A stretch of 15,411 bases of DNA from CAZQWJ01 sp964597265 (GCA_964597265.1 CAZQWJ010000025.1:1-15411); one strand, 5' to 3'. Numbered from the stretch's first letter, positions 1 through 6,830 are shown. Program-made: numbers and translations. The notes: generated from the letters alone by a model not told the origin.

Positions 1-911
1 CCAAAGGTCCGAAATGTCTTGAGCCCTATCACTATCCCTTTACTTCCAGGAACAACCGTACCCACCAGCAATGCCACGACTCCAGCAGCAAGACTCAGTA
101 GCGACCCGCCTAATATTGCCACCAAAAACATCGCTGCTCGCATCCTCCCCGGATACTGATTATGAATAAATTGCCACATGCTCTGGAGATTTCTGGCTTT
201 GCCGTGAATGTAGACATTGCCCGCACTCGACCCGCCGACATGCGTAATCACCGCACCAGGGTGGAACCAAATCTCCCAACCCGCATCTCGTATTTTGTAC
301 TGCCAGTCGGTTTCGTCTCTGTAAAAATTAACTCGCACATCAGGCAAACCGGCTTTTTCCATCACACGTGCCCGAATCATAAACGCCGCTCCCAACGCAT
401 GATCTACAATAACCGGCGTGTCAGGTAATAGTGGACGAGAGATGAAAGAAATCACCTTTTGCCACGCTTTCCAAAACAAAAAACTAAAATCTTTGAAGGT
501 TTGCCACGCGCCAATGCGATTGAGCCCATACGAGTGATAATCAACCGTCCCATCAAGATACACAATCTGGGGCGCCACTACGCCCACGTCTTGATGGTTG
601 TCTAAAAAGTCAGCAAGCGCCTGCAAGGCTCCCTCGTGTACTTGCGTATCCACATCTAACCGCAGAATGTGCTCTCCACGGGCAAGCTGCAAGATCGTTT
701 TGTAATTAACCGCTAGGCCCTTGTTCACCTGGTTCTCGACCAAACGCACCGCTTGATGGTGCTGTTTGAGCCATTCAGCAGTCCCATCAGTAGAAGCATC
801 ATCAACGATAATCACTTCATGATCCAGAGCAACATGTTTCTGGATTGATGGTAATAATATCTCCAGGTATTCTTTGGCGTTGTAAGTAGAGATGCCAACG
901 GTTAGTTTCAT
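1..911 (-). CDS. Family 2 glycosyltransferase, rhamnosyltransferase-like (3' end outside window)
   Basis: Transfers a sugar from a nucleotide-sugar donor to a growing surface glycan at the cytoplasmic face of the membrane; donor and acceptor cannot be read from the sequence. The 303 visible residues start MKLTVGISTYNAKEYL and show a GT-A fold in order: a nucleotide-binding VDDAS (residues 36-40), a DxD-type metal site RLDVDTQ (84-90), an acidic acceptor-side motif DETDW (199-203), and HVGGSS (224-229), which is typical of the WbbL/rhamnosyltransferase-like branch. A strongly hydrophobic stretch (about 260-288) suggests a membrane anchor. The reading frame is open to the left edge, so the C-terminus is missing. 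Its ATG overlaps the flippase stop codon as ATGA (908-911), implying translational coupling. Family assignment is firm; substrate is unknown. Confidence 0.88.
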   Translation of the reverse strand, partial: MKLTVGISTYNAKEYLEILLPSIQKHVALDHEVIIVDDASTDGTAEWLKQHHQAVRLVENQVNKGLAVNYKTILQLARGEHILRLDVDTQVHEGALQALADFLDNHQDVGVVAPQIVYLDGTVDYHSYGLNRIGAWQTFKDFSFLFWKAWQKVISFISRPLLPDTPVIVDHALGAAFMIRARVMEKAGLPDVRVNFYRDETDWQYKIRDAGWEIWFHPGAVITHVGGSSAGNVYIHGKARNLQSMWQFIHNQYPGRMRAAMFLVAILGGSLLSLAAGVVALLVGTVVPGSKGIVIGLKTFRTF

Positions 912-2167
912 ATCGTCTTAATCTTCCTCCACGACAATAGGACAAAAAATGTCAAAAGTATCAAAATCACCGACTCTGTAGCACCGGTGATATACGCAGC
1001 GGCCCAGTAGTGGTGGGTAGGTAAAAACATCCAGTTCAAAAGTAGGTTGAAGCAAAATGCTGTGGTGTAGACGATAATCAGCTCTTTTTGACGCTTTAGC
1101 GTCACCAATATCCACATTAAGAGTGCGGTAGTAAAAAATAGCGGCGACCACAAGACTAATACCCGTAATATCTGCACCGAATCAGAAAAATCCGGACTAT
1201 CAGCCAGCACCGATACAATCCATGGCGCCAACGGGTACACCACCACAATCACTGCCAATGCCCCCAGCAACAATACACCCAGTGCTTTGAATACACTCTT
1301 TTTGAACTTTTCACGCGATTCTTGCAGATGTCTTACCAATACCGGATACACTGGATTCATAAAAAAGACTGGAACAATCAGCCCTAGCTCAAACACCTTA
1401 TACGCCAGATTAAACATGCCCACTGCTACATTGTTCTCCATTTGCGCCAACGGCATGGTCGAAAGTAGCAATGCACCAACCTTGGATGTTGCTAAAGAAA
1501 ATAATAATGCCGTACCAAACGGCAATGTCTCTCTGAATAAATACACAAGCCTGGCTCTGTCACGGGAAAGCCCCACCTGCACCCACTGATATGCAAGCAG
1601 CACATTCACCAACGCCATCACCATTGAGGCAGCCGCGAATGCAATAACAAATCCAAACAACCCCCATCCGTACTGCGCGGTCAGTATCACCAAACCAAGC
1701 GACACTGCACTCCCGATAGCATTAGAAATAAGCTGCTTGTCATACCGAAGTTTGACCTGAAAAAGGCCATTCGCTGAGCCTAGCAGTGATTGAAAAAAGA
1801 TCGTGGTAGAGCCGATCAAAATCGCATACTTTACATGTGGTGGATATGGCAAGAATAACAACACGACCCATGACAGCCCCAATAGTATCAATCCCAGCAT
1901 TCCTCTGAGCGTAATCAATGCGGAAAAGTTCTCCGCCAACTCCTCCTCTTTTGCCGCCATCTCACGCACTGCTATTGCATTCAGGCCAAAATCTGTCACT
2001 ATCCAGTACAGCGTAACGTACGTGATCACGATCTGGTAATCACCAAACCCCTCCACACCCAAGCTGCCCGTAATAAACCTGATAGCAACAAATCCCACCA
2101 CCGCGGTAATAACCCGTGCTAACACCTGATAAAAGGTGTTCAAGCCAATGTTTAGGTACAATCGCAT
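908..2167 (-). CDS. Polysaccharide flippase, Wzx/MOP superfamily
   Basis: Multi-spanning membrane protein of about 419 residues with roughly 12 hydrophobic segments. It opens with an amphipathic N-terminus and LNIGLNTFYQVLARVITAVV, as in the oligosaccharide flippase (MOP/Wzx, RfbX-like) family. Such proteins move lipid-linked sugar units across the cytoplasmic membrane. The pattern DFGLNAIAVREMA near residue 65 resembles the conserved first-loop region of these flippases. The frame can be extended to a TTG at 2185. I prefer the ATG at 2165-2167 because a TACAAT box lies at 2174-2179, inside that extension, and would start a transcript near the ATG. It is coupled by a 4-base overlap to the glycosyltransferase, which supports a shared role in surface glycan export. 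Lipid A or teichoic substrates cannot be distinguished. Confidence 0.88.
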   Translation of the reverse strand: MRLYLNIGLNTFYQVLARVITAVVGFVAIRFITGSLGVEGFGDYQIVITYVTLYWIVTDFGLNAIAVREMAAKEEELAENFSALITLRGMLGLILLGLSWVVLLFLPYPPHVKYAILIGSTTIFFQSLLGSANGLFQVKLRYDKQLISNAIGSAVSLGLVILTAQYGWGLFGFVIAFAAASMVMALVNVLLAYQWVQVGLSRDRARLVYLFRETLPFGTALLFSLATSKVGALLLSTMPLAQMENNVAVGMFNLAYKVFELGLIVPVFFMNPVYPVLVRHLQESREKFKKSVFKALGVLLLGALAVIVVVYPLAPWIVSVLADSPDFSDSVQILRVLVLWSPLFFTTALLMWILVTLKRQKELIIVYTTAFCFNLLLNWMFLPTHHYWAAAYITGATESVILILLTFFVLLSWRKIKTI

Positions 2168-2173
2168 GAACGT

Positions 2174-2179
2174 ATTGTA
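2174..2179 (-). promoter_or_regulatory. Possible -10 box for a leaderless flippase mRNA
   Basis: TACAAT lies six bases before the flippase ATG at 2167. A start about seven bases downstream of a -10 element would put the first nucleotide at or next to the ATG. No Shine-Dalgarno is visible before this ATG. No convincing -35 element is seen at 17 bases (GTTTTT). The same arrangement recurs before lepB and rodA, which raises confidence a little. Confidence 0.33.
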
Positions 2180-2210
2180 ACGCAATGTATTCTAAGAAAA
2201 ACAGATATGA

Positions 2211-2504
2211 TTAATCACTGTGCTTTGGGGGATGACTCTGCTTACGTGCCTCAACCACTCTAAGCGTGCGCAACATAATATCTACTACTGTCAACGTAGC
2301 AAAAGATAGCAGCAATAATTTTGCCTCTAGCGAAATGTTTGCAAGCGATAGTCCAATAGAAGTAAACACCCACAAAATGCCACACACGAGTCTGAATATT
2401 TGTACTTCCAAAGCTAACAATTCTACTGGTTGCCTCGTCACCGGACTCGCAACAAAACCTAACAATTTCTTGCCCGTCCTTGTTAGTATGTTAAAACTGC
2501 TCAT
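2211..2504 (-). CDS. Small membrane protein of unknown function (97 aa)
   Basis: I do not recognise this family. The protein begins MSSFNILTRTGKKLLGF, has a basic N-terminus, two likely membrane segments (roughly FRLVCGILWVFTSIGLSL and LLLLSFATLTVVDIML) and a polar, His/Lys-rich tail. The frame continues upstream to an ATG at 2531 and a TTG at 2534. I chose the ATG at 2502-2504 because GGAGAG lies nine bases before it, one of the few clear Shine-Dalgarno sites in the window, and because a promoter at 2538-2566 would start transcription near 2530. It lies 43 bases upstream of the flippase and in the same direction, so it may be an accessory subunit of the same surface-glycan unit; that is inference only. 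Confidence 0.6.
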   Translation of the reverse strand: MSSFNILTRTGKKLLGFVASPVTRQPVELLALEVQIFRLVCGILWVFTSIGLSLANISLEAKLLLLSFATLTVVDIMLRTLRVVEARKQSHPPKHSD

Positions 2505-2537
2505 AACTGCAGACTCTCCATTCTGGCGCATCAAAAT

Positions 2538-2566
2538 ATTTTAAACCCACAAAAAATACAATACAA
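2538..2566 (-). promoter_or_regulatory. Candidate promoter of the surface-glycan unit
   Basis: Read on the minus strand there is TTGTAT (2561-2566), a 17-base spacer, and TAAAAT (2538-2543). The -10 matches TATAAT at five of six positions; the -35 matches only TTG. The predicted start is near 2530, which leaves a leader of about 26 bases ending in the GGAGAG site before the ATG at 2504. Confidence 0.4.
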
Positions 2567-2607
2567 GAATCAGTTAAGCAACTATTCCAAAACGCTACTC
2601 TTTTCTG

Positions 2608-2613
2608 TACAAT
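2608..2613 (+). promoter_or_regulatory. Candidate -10 box of the kinase/ManC-like unit
   Basis: TACAAT preceded by TG lies 22 bases before the ATG at 2636, within the divergent gap between the two transcription units. A weak -35 (TTCCAA, 2585-2590) sits 17 bases upstream. No Shine-Dalgarno is seen before the ATG. Confidence 0.35.
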
Positions 2614-2635
2614 ACATACCTACTACGAAAACGCT

Positions 2636-3628
2636 ATGACTGATCCACTACAATCTCTTTTGGAACGAACAGAAAATGAACGCAAACATCTGGAAGAAAA
2701 GCTCCCCGAGCAGCCACTGCTCCTTTTTATCATTGGCAAAAAAGCCTCTGGCAAAGGCACACGGGTTAAGTTGCTACAAAAAGCACTTCCCGGACATTTT
2801 GAACATGTTCCAGTAGGCGATCTTGCACGCGAATTGCAGGTACGCCTCAATGAAGAGGGCATAGAAAAAATCGCCGAAGAACTACGTACACACCTCCCCG
2901 AGGATCTTTCGACAGAACAACTCCACGAGTTGCTTGAACCGTTTATCGAACTGGAAGGCAGCAAGCTAAAATCTACCGAAGTCATCCTGGCACTTGTCAA
3001 ACGCGCACTCTCGCAAGCTGGTAACAAAAGCATTATCCTGGATGGATTTCCTCGTTCTCCCGAGCAGATTGAACATGCAATTGAGTTGATTGACCAGTTC
3101 GAGGCAGAAGGCTACCAACCGCTCTTTGTAGAGGTAGAAACACCATACGAAGTACAAGAAATGCGCATGCAAAGCCGCCGTGTGTGCCCAGAATGCCAAA
3201 ATTCCAAAAGTATACAACTCTGGCCTACCGAAACCGTGGAGTATGATCCTGAATCCGACGATATCTATATGATTTGTGACAACGAAAGTTGTCAACGCGT
3301 ACGTATGGTTGAAAAAGCCTATGATAATGAGGGAGCGGAACTTATGAAGGAACGAGATCAGATCACACAGGACATGGTAGATCGACTCAAGAGAGAGCAT
3401 CCTCATCGCACTGTCTCAATCAGCAACGCCATTCCCCATCACCATGCACATGAGTATGAGCCGCACGATTTGACGGAGGTCACCCATTTTGAATGGGATG
3501 GAGAAAAAGTGAACAGAAGGACCGAACCATGGACCATCAAAGATGCCGAAGGCAACGACGCCTACTCGGGTAACCCCGAGCCCTGGATCAAAGACTTTCT
3601 CAAGGAGCTACACAAACGATATTCATAA
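2636..3628 (+). CDS. Adenylate kinase-like nucleoside monophosphate kinase, extended form
   Basis: Likely transfers phosphate between ATP and a nucleoside monophosphate in the cytoplasm. At 330 residues it is much longer than the usual bacterial adenylate kinase (about 215). It has the P-loop GKKASGKGT (34-42), VGDLARE (60-66) matching the GDxLR nucleotide-binding segment, and LDGFPRSPEQ (135-144), the family signature. A LID domain carries a four-cysteine zinc knuckle: C184-x2-C187 and C214-x4-C219. Differences from standard Adk are a charged, helical N-terminal extension (1-27), a larger NMP-binding region (70-125), KAYDNE where Adk usually has RxDDNE, and a C-terminal tail of about 70 residues starting with a His cluster (268-277, HHHAHEYEPH). 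It ends three bases before the next ATG, so the two genes are very probably cotranscribed and coupled. The fold is certain; the phosphate acceptor is not. Confidence 0.85.
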   Translation: MTDPLQSLLERTENERKHLEEKLPEQPLLLFIIGKKASGKGTRVKLLQKALPGHFEHVPVGDLARELQVRLNEEGIEKIAEELRTHLPEDLSTEQLHELLEPFIELEGSKLKSTEVILALVKRALSQAGNKSIILDGFPRSPEQIEHAIELIDQFEAEGYQPLFVEVETPYEVQEMRMQSRRVCPECQNSKSIQLWPTETVEYDPESDDIYMICDNESCQRVRMVEKAYDNEGAELMKERDQITQDMVDRLKREHPHRTVSISNAIPHHHAHEYEPHDLTEVTHFEWDGEKVNRRTEPWTIKDAEGNDAYSGNPEPWIKDFLKELHKRYS

Positions 3629-3631
3629 CAA

Positions 3632-4717
3632 ATGAAATTCATCGTAACTGCCGGCGGACAAGGCACCAAACTCTGGCCATTAAGCAAAGAAAACTATCCT
3701 AAACAATTTAGCAATATCATTGGCGGTAAGTCGCTGTTTCAACGAAACTTAGAAGATCTACTTTCTGCCTTTCCCCCAGAAGATATTTTTATCTCAACTT
3801 CGGAAGTATATAAGGATTACGTACAAGAGCAGGCAGATATGCTTCCTCCGACTAACTTCATTTTTGAACCTCATATAAAGCGAAATACTGGTCCGGCCTC
3901 TTGCTACAGCATGGTCCATATGCTGCAAAAGTACCCTGATGAGGTTATCGGTTTTTATGTACAACCTGTCGTTATCCGTGAACCTCGCGAAAAGTATATT
4001 GAAATGCTCATGGAGATGGAAATCCTGGTCAAACGGTATGGGCAACTCATGACTGGTGGTATGTTACCGACTCATCCAGAAGTGGGCAGCGATTATATAG
4101 CATTAGGTTCCAAAATTAGTGACACAGGCAACCTAGAAGTATTTGGGAATAATACGTATGTTGAACGTCCTCGAACTGTCGATGAGGCCAAAGAGATGAT
4201 AGACACTATGAATTTGGCAATACATTGTAACCATTATGTCTGGACTCCACGTAAATTTTTTGAATCCCTCAAAAAGCACCGGCCCGATTGGTACGACGTC
4301 AGTATGGAGATATTTGATCAACTAAATAACAAGGCTCAATATGACGATATTAGAAATACTTTTTCTAGGTATGAGAAAGGCAAGGTAGAACTATTTACCC
4401 AAAAGGTCTACGAGGACGAAGGAGTTAATGTTGTCATGTTGCCATTTAAGTGGATTCATATAACTACCTGGAATGATGTTCACGAGTATCTCAAGAAAAA
4501 CCGCAATTCTACGCTCCAAGGCAAAGTAGTCGAGGTAGATTCAAAAGATAACATTGTAGTCAACCAAACTGATGCTTTGGTAAGTTTACTCGGAATGGAA
4601 GGGTTTGTCGTTGTCAAAACAGACGAAGCACTATTCATCTGCCCTAAAAATAAGTCCGGTCTTATTCAAGACCTTTTGAGTGAAATAGAAAGTCAAAACT
4701 TTAGCGAAATACTATAA
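3632..4717 (+). CDS. Mannose-1-phosphate guanylyltransferase-like protein with degenerate active site
   Basis: 361 residues covering the nucleotidyltransferase domain and the following beta-helical part, without the C-terminal cupin of bifunctional ManC. Homology is clear at GGQGTKLWPLSKENYPKQF (8-26), EPHIKRNTGPAS (79-90), SDYIALG (153-159), YVERP (176-180) and SLKKHRPDW (212-220). By my by-eye alignment to E. coli ManC, most catalytic signatures are changed. The Arg of GxGxRLWPLS is Lys13, the PADH-type metal/phosphate site is replaced by QPVVIRE (111-117), WNSGMF by HCNHYV (198-203), and the (W)SDVGSW segment by WIHITTW (274-280). Known family members join GTP and mannose-1-phosphate to make GDP-mannose; this protein may bind a sugar nucleotide without that activity, or have another chemistry. 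It is coupled to the upstream kinase with a three-base gap and no Shine-Dalgarno. Confidence 0.82.
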   Translation: MKFIVTAGGQGTKLWPLSKENYPKQFSNIIGGKSLFQRNLEDLLSAFPPEDIFISTSEVYKDYVQEQADMLPPTNFIFEPHIKRNTGPASCYSMVHMLQKYPDEVIGFYVQPVVIREPREKYIEMLMEMEILVKRYGQLMTGGMLPTHPEVGSDYIALGSKISDTGNLEVFGNNTYVERPRTVDEAKEMIDTMNLAIHCNHYVWTPRKFFESLKKHRPDWYDVSMEIFDQLNNKAQYDDIRNTFSRYEKGKVELFTQKVYEDEGVNVVMLPFKWIHITTWNDVHEYLKKNRNSTLQGKVVEVDSKDNIVVNQTDALVSLLGMEGFVVVKTDEALFICPKNKSGLIQDLLSEIESQNFSEIL

Positions 4718-4734
4718 TCTATAACTCCCACATA

Positions 4735-4815
4735 TTAGTCCACAAACGTCAACGCGAAGCCTTTTTTATTGGCACGACCAGTTCGTCCGATTCGATGGAT
4801 ATAATCATCATAGGT
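4735..4815 (-). pseudogene. Remnant of a DEAD-box RNA helicase (motif VI region)
   Basis: The minus strand between the ManC-like gene and lepB encodes 26 codons with YIHRIGRTGRA followed by NKKGFALTFVD and a TAA stop at 4735-4737. YIHRIGRTGRA is motif VI of the superfamily 2 DEAD-box helicases, and GxALTFV is the usual continuation. The similarity stops at about 4815, just before lepB, and no other helicase motif is present in the window. It is therefore a fragment cut at both ends, left over from a lost or rearranged gene. It is too short and too close to lepB to be a working gene. The motif match is strong enough that chance is unlikely. Confidence 0.78.
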
Positions 4816-4820
4816 TGCGG

Positions 4821-4826
4821 TACAAT
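4821..4826 (+). promoter_or_regulatory. Possible -10 box for a leaderless lepB mRNA
   Basis: TACAAT ends eight bases before the lepB ATG at 4835, and no Shine-Dalgarno lies between. A perfect TATAAT also occurs at 4800-4805, but it falls inside the helicase remnant and has no recognisable -35 at proper spacing. Either could drive the two signal peptidase genes. Confidence 0.33.
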
Positions 4827-4834
4827 ATAGGTCC

Positions 4835-5401
4835 ATGCAAGACCAAATACCACCTTCTCACCGCTCTTGGCGCCAAATCCTAGCGCCTATCTTTGATATT
4901 ATCCAGACCTTTGTCATTACATTGACAGTGTATGTGCTGATATACCAGTTTGTTGCGCAACCGCAGCGGGTTGTTTCTATTAGCATGGAGCCTACCTATT
5001 ACGAAAACGACCGGCTTATCGTAGAAAAAGTTTCGTATTATTTTAGACAGCCAACACGAGGGGATGTGGTGGTGTTTCGATTTCCGGATAATCCTGATGT
5101 ACTCTTGATCAAACGCATCATCGGCCTTCCCGGAGAAACCATCACACTCAAACAAAACAGCGTGTATATCAATGAGGAAATGTTGGACGAACCCTATCTC
5201 GCAACCCCTGATACCAGCTTTCCAGGAAGCTTTTTGCAGGACGAAAAACCATTTACTATCCCTGAGGACCAATTTATCGTCATGGGGGATAATCGTGCAG
5301 ACAGTGGTGATTCTCGTATTTTTGGGCCTATACATCGGGATACTATCGTTGGAGTAGTAATGTTTCGCTACTGGCCGCTTTCTCTTGGCTTGTTATTTTG
5401 A
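4835..5401 (+). CDS. lepB: Signal peptidase I (first of two tandem paralogues)
   Basis: Membrane-bound serine protease that removes signal peptides from exported proteins on the outer face of the cytoplasmic membrane. The 188 residues carry one N-terminal membrane helix (about 16-40, FDIIQTFVITLTVYVLIYQF). The catalytic Ser-Lys dyad is Ser50 in SISMEPT and Lys93 in LLIKRIIGLPGE, and the C-terminal signature MGDNRADSGDSR spans 150-161. Length is that of the minimal Gram-positive-type enzyme with a single anchor. It shares the AQP(Q/H)RV, SM(E/L)P, DVVV and DEPYL segments with the next gene, indicating tandem duplication. The stop is a TGA at 5399-5401, and the next gene starts 24 bases later in the same frame. 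Confidence 0.93.
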   Translation: MQDQIPPSHRSWRQILAPIFDIIQTFVITLTVYVLIYQFVAQPQRVVSISMEPTYYENDRLIVEKVSYYFRQPTRGDVVVFRFPDNPDVLLIKRIIGLPGETITLKQNSVYINEEMLDEPYLATPDTSFPGSFLQDEKPFTIPEDQFIVMGDNRADSGDSRIFGPIHRDTIVGVVMFRYWPLSLGLLF

Positions 5402-5425
5402 TGCCACTTCCGTAGAATTACAGAT

Positions 5426-5986
5426 GTGCCTGAAACATCAAAACCCACATCAAGTCCCGTATCTTTCCTGATAGATCTTTTGGAAAGTTTTGTTATAGCA
5501 CTGGGAATTTTCCTGATTATTTATAATTTTGTCGCTCAGCCGCATCGTGTGCGTGGTGATAGCATGCTCCCCAACTACTACAACGACGAATATATCCTGA
5601 CTGAAAAACTGTCGTATCGTTTTGGCGAGCCACAGCGCGGGGATGTCGTAGTACTTAAGTATCCTGTCAATCCTACGGTCGATTTCATAAAGCGTATCAT
5701 TGGCTTACCTAATGAAACCCTCCTCATCGAGAATGGCGACGTCTACATCAACGGCACCTTATTGGATGAGCCGTATTTGCCAAACTCGGCTATTACGAGT
5801 GGCAATACTGAGATAAAAGAAGGAGTGTCCTTTCAAATCCCTGAGAATGAGTATGTAGTTATGGGAGATAATCGAGGCAGAAGTAGCGACTCACGTGCAT
5901 GGGGAACGGTACCATTTGAAAACATCCGAGGAAAGGGCTTTTTTATCTATTGGCCACCTAGCCAGATCGGGCTAATATCTCCTTAA
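5426..5986 (+). CDS. lepB: Signal peptidase I (second of two tandem paralogues)
   Basis: 186 residues with one N-terminal membrane helix (about 14-36). The catalytic Ser46 is in GDSMLPNY, Lys89 in FIKRIIGLP, and MGDNRGRSSDSRAWG spans 146-160. All catalytic and structural motifs are intact, so both copies are predicted to be active, perhaps with different substrates. The start is a GTG at 5426; an ATG two bases earlier is out of frame. No strong Shine-Dalgarno is seen, so translation probably depends on the upstream copy, whose frame is the same and which ends eight codons before. The 3' end overlaps the convergent parB-like gene by 29 bases (5958-5986), leaving no room for a terminator between them. 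Confidence 0.92.
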   Translation: MPETSKPTSSPVSFLIDLLESFVIALGIFLIIYNFVAQPHRVRGDSMLPNYYNDEYILTEKLSYRFGEPQRGDVVVLKYPVNPTVDFIKRIIGLPNETLLIENGDVYINGTLLDEPYLPNSAITSGNTEIKEGVSFQIPENEYVVMGDNRGRSSDSRAWGTVPFENIRGKGFFIYWPPSQIGLISP

Positions 5987-6518
5987 ATATCGCTTCCTGC
6001 TCGACCGGATCTTCCACGGCAACCAAGTTTTTGAGGTCAGCATCAGTAATTTTGCGTTCCAAATAGCCACGACGAATACGCTCAGGCAACTCAAGTATTG
6101 ATAATAAGCGCTCTATTTCTTCTATCTGTAATCCCGTACCTTCTCCTATTTCTACTAATGAAAAACCAAGATTGGTGTGCAGCTTAGATATCAAAAACGC
6201 CTGATCTACCAAATTAAGCGGTTCGCGCTGTAAGTTTTCGGCCAAAGACAACAATGCCAACTCCTTGGGTTCTACCGAGACTACTAGGCAGGGTACCTCT
6301 TCTATGCCGGCAATTTTTGCCGCGCGCAATCGCCTCTCACCACAGATAATATGGTACGAATTACCTCGTTTATTGACCAGCAACGGCGAAACGATACCGT
6401 ACTTTCTTATTGAATCAGCTAATTGAACAAGCGTAGTATGAGGAATGGTTTGGCGTGGGCGAGCCGGATTGGTCGCGATCGTGTCAGTTGAAAGAAACTC
6501 CAAGGCAGATTGAAGCAT
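5958..6518 (-). CDS. ParB/Spo0J-family protein, short form lacking the C-terminal domain
   Basis: ParB-type CTPases bind parS-like DNA sites and slide along DNA during chromosome or plasmid segregation. The 186 residues show NPARPRQT (17-24, box I), GERRLRAAKIAG (60-71, box II) and LAENLQREPLN (92-102), the conserved nucleotide/DNA-binding motifs. A helix-turn-helix region follows (about 118-146, LVEIGEGTGLQIEEIERLLSIL). Usual ParB proteins are about 280-300 residues; this one stops soon after the helix-turn-helix region and lacks the linker and C-terminal dimerisation domain. No parA is next to it. It sits nine bases after rpmA in the ribosomal protein unit and has no clear Shine-Dalgarno. 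It may be a minimal chromosomal ParB, a Noc-like protein or a specialised regulator. Confidence 0.85.
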   Translation of the reverse strand: MLQSALEFLSTDTIATNPARPRQTIPHTTLVQLADSIRKYGIVSPLLVNKRGNSYHIICGERRLRAAKIAGIEEVPCLVVSVEPKELALLSLAENLQREPLNLVDQAFLISKLHTNLGFSLVEIGEGTGLQIEEIERLLSILELPERIRRGYLERKITDADLKNLVAVEDPVEQEAIFKEILARSG

Positions 6519-6527
6519 ATGCTTTGA

Positions 6528-6785
6528 CTATTCAGTGTCCTGAACGTGAACAAACGTACGTCCATCCAGAGAAGAAAACGTGACAACTCCATCTGCAGTA
6601 GCAAAGAGAGTAAAATCTCTCCCCATGCTTACGTTCGTGCCAGGATGAAATTTGGTACCACGCTGCCGGATCAGAATATTTCCTGCCACGACAGATTGAC
6701 CACCGCTTTTCTTGAGACCTAAGCGTTTTCCTGCAACATTACTTCCTTGTCTAGCGCGTGCGCCAACTGCTTTTTTCTTTGCCAT
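6528..6785 (-). CDS. rpmA: 50S ribosomal protein L27
   Basis: Component of the large ribosomal subunit near the peptidyl transferase centre. The 85 residues match L27 throughout: a basic N-terminus MAKKKAVGARARQGSNVAGKR, then LGLKKSGGQSVVAGNILIRQRGTKFHPG and NVSMGRDFTLFATADGVV. Length is normal. It follows rplU, the near-universal bacterial order, with a 43-base gap that contains a stem-loop (6799-6830). The N-terminus carries no Firmicutes-type cleaved extension. Confidence 0.97.
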   Translation of the reverse strand: MAKKKAVGARARQGSNVAGKRLGLKKSGGQSVVAGNILIRQRGTKFHPGTNVSMGRDFTLFATADGVVTFSSLDGRTFVHVQDTE

Positions 6786-6798
6786 CTGGTTTAAAATT

Positions 6799-6830
6799 AG
6801 AAATCCTAAATACTAACCTTTAGAATTTCT
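6799..6830 (-). repeat. 12-bp RNA stem-loop between rplU and rpmA
   Basis: AGAAATCCTAAA (6799-6810) and TTTAGAATTTCT (6819-6830) are near-perfect inverted repeats with an 8-base loop. In the minus-strand transcript the single mismatch becomes a U-G wobble, so all 12 pairs can form. The stem overlaps the rplU stop codon (6829-6831) and is followed by AATTTTAAACCAG before the rpmA ATG. There is no downstream U-tract, so it is not a classical terminator; it may affect mRNA stability or tune L27 translation. Confidence 0.55.

Noticed and set aside
2623..3406. Long open frames on the minus strand opposite the kinase gene
   Set aside because: Low-complexity Ser/Arg or Cys/His-rich translations typical of antisense shadows; the plus-strand kinase has clear motifs.
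4800..4805. Perfect TATAAT as the main lepB promoter
   Set aside because: It lies within the coding sense of the helicase remnant and has no -35-like sequence at 16-18 bases; it could still be used but the evidence is weak.
4835..5986. TGA recoded as an amino acid, giving a fused signal peptidase
   Set aside because: TGA also ends the flippase gene at a standard ATGA overlap, and the second peptidase has a plausible GTG start, so the standard code is preferred.
6799..6830. Intrinsic terminator between rplU and rpmA
   Set aside because: The stem is AT-rich and has no U-tract directly after it, and L27 must be expressed from the same transcript.
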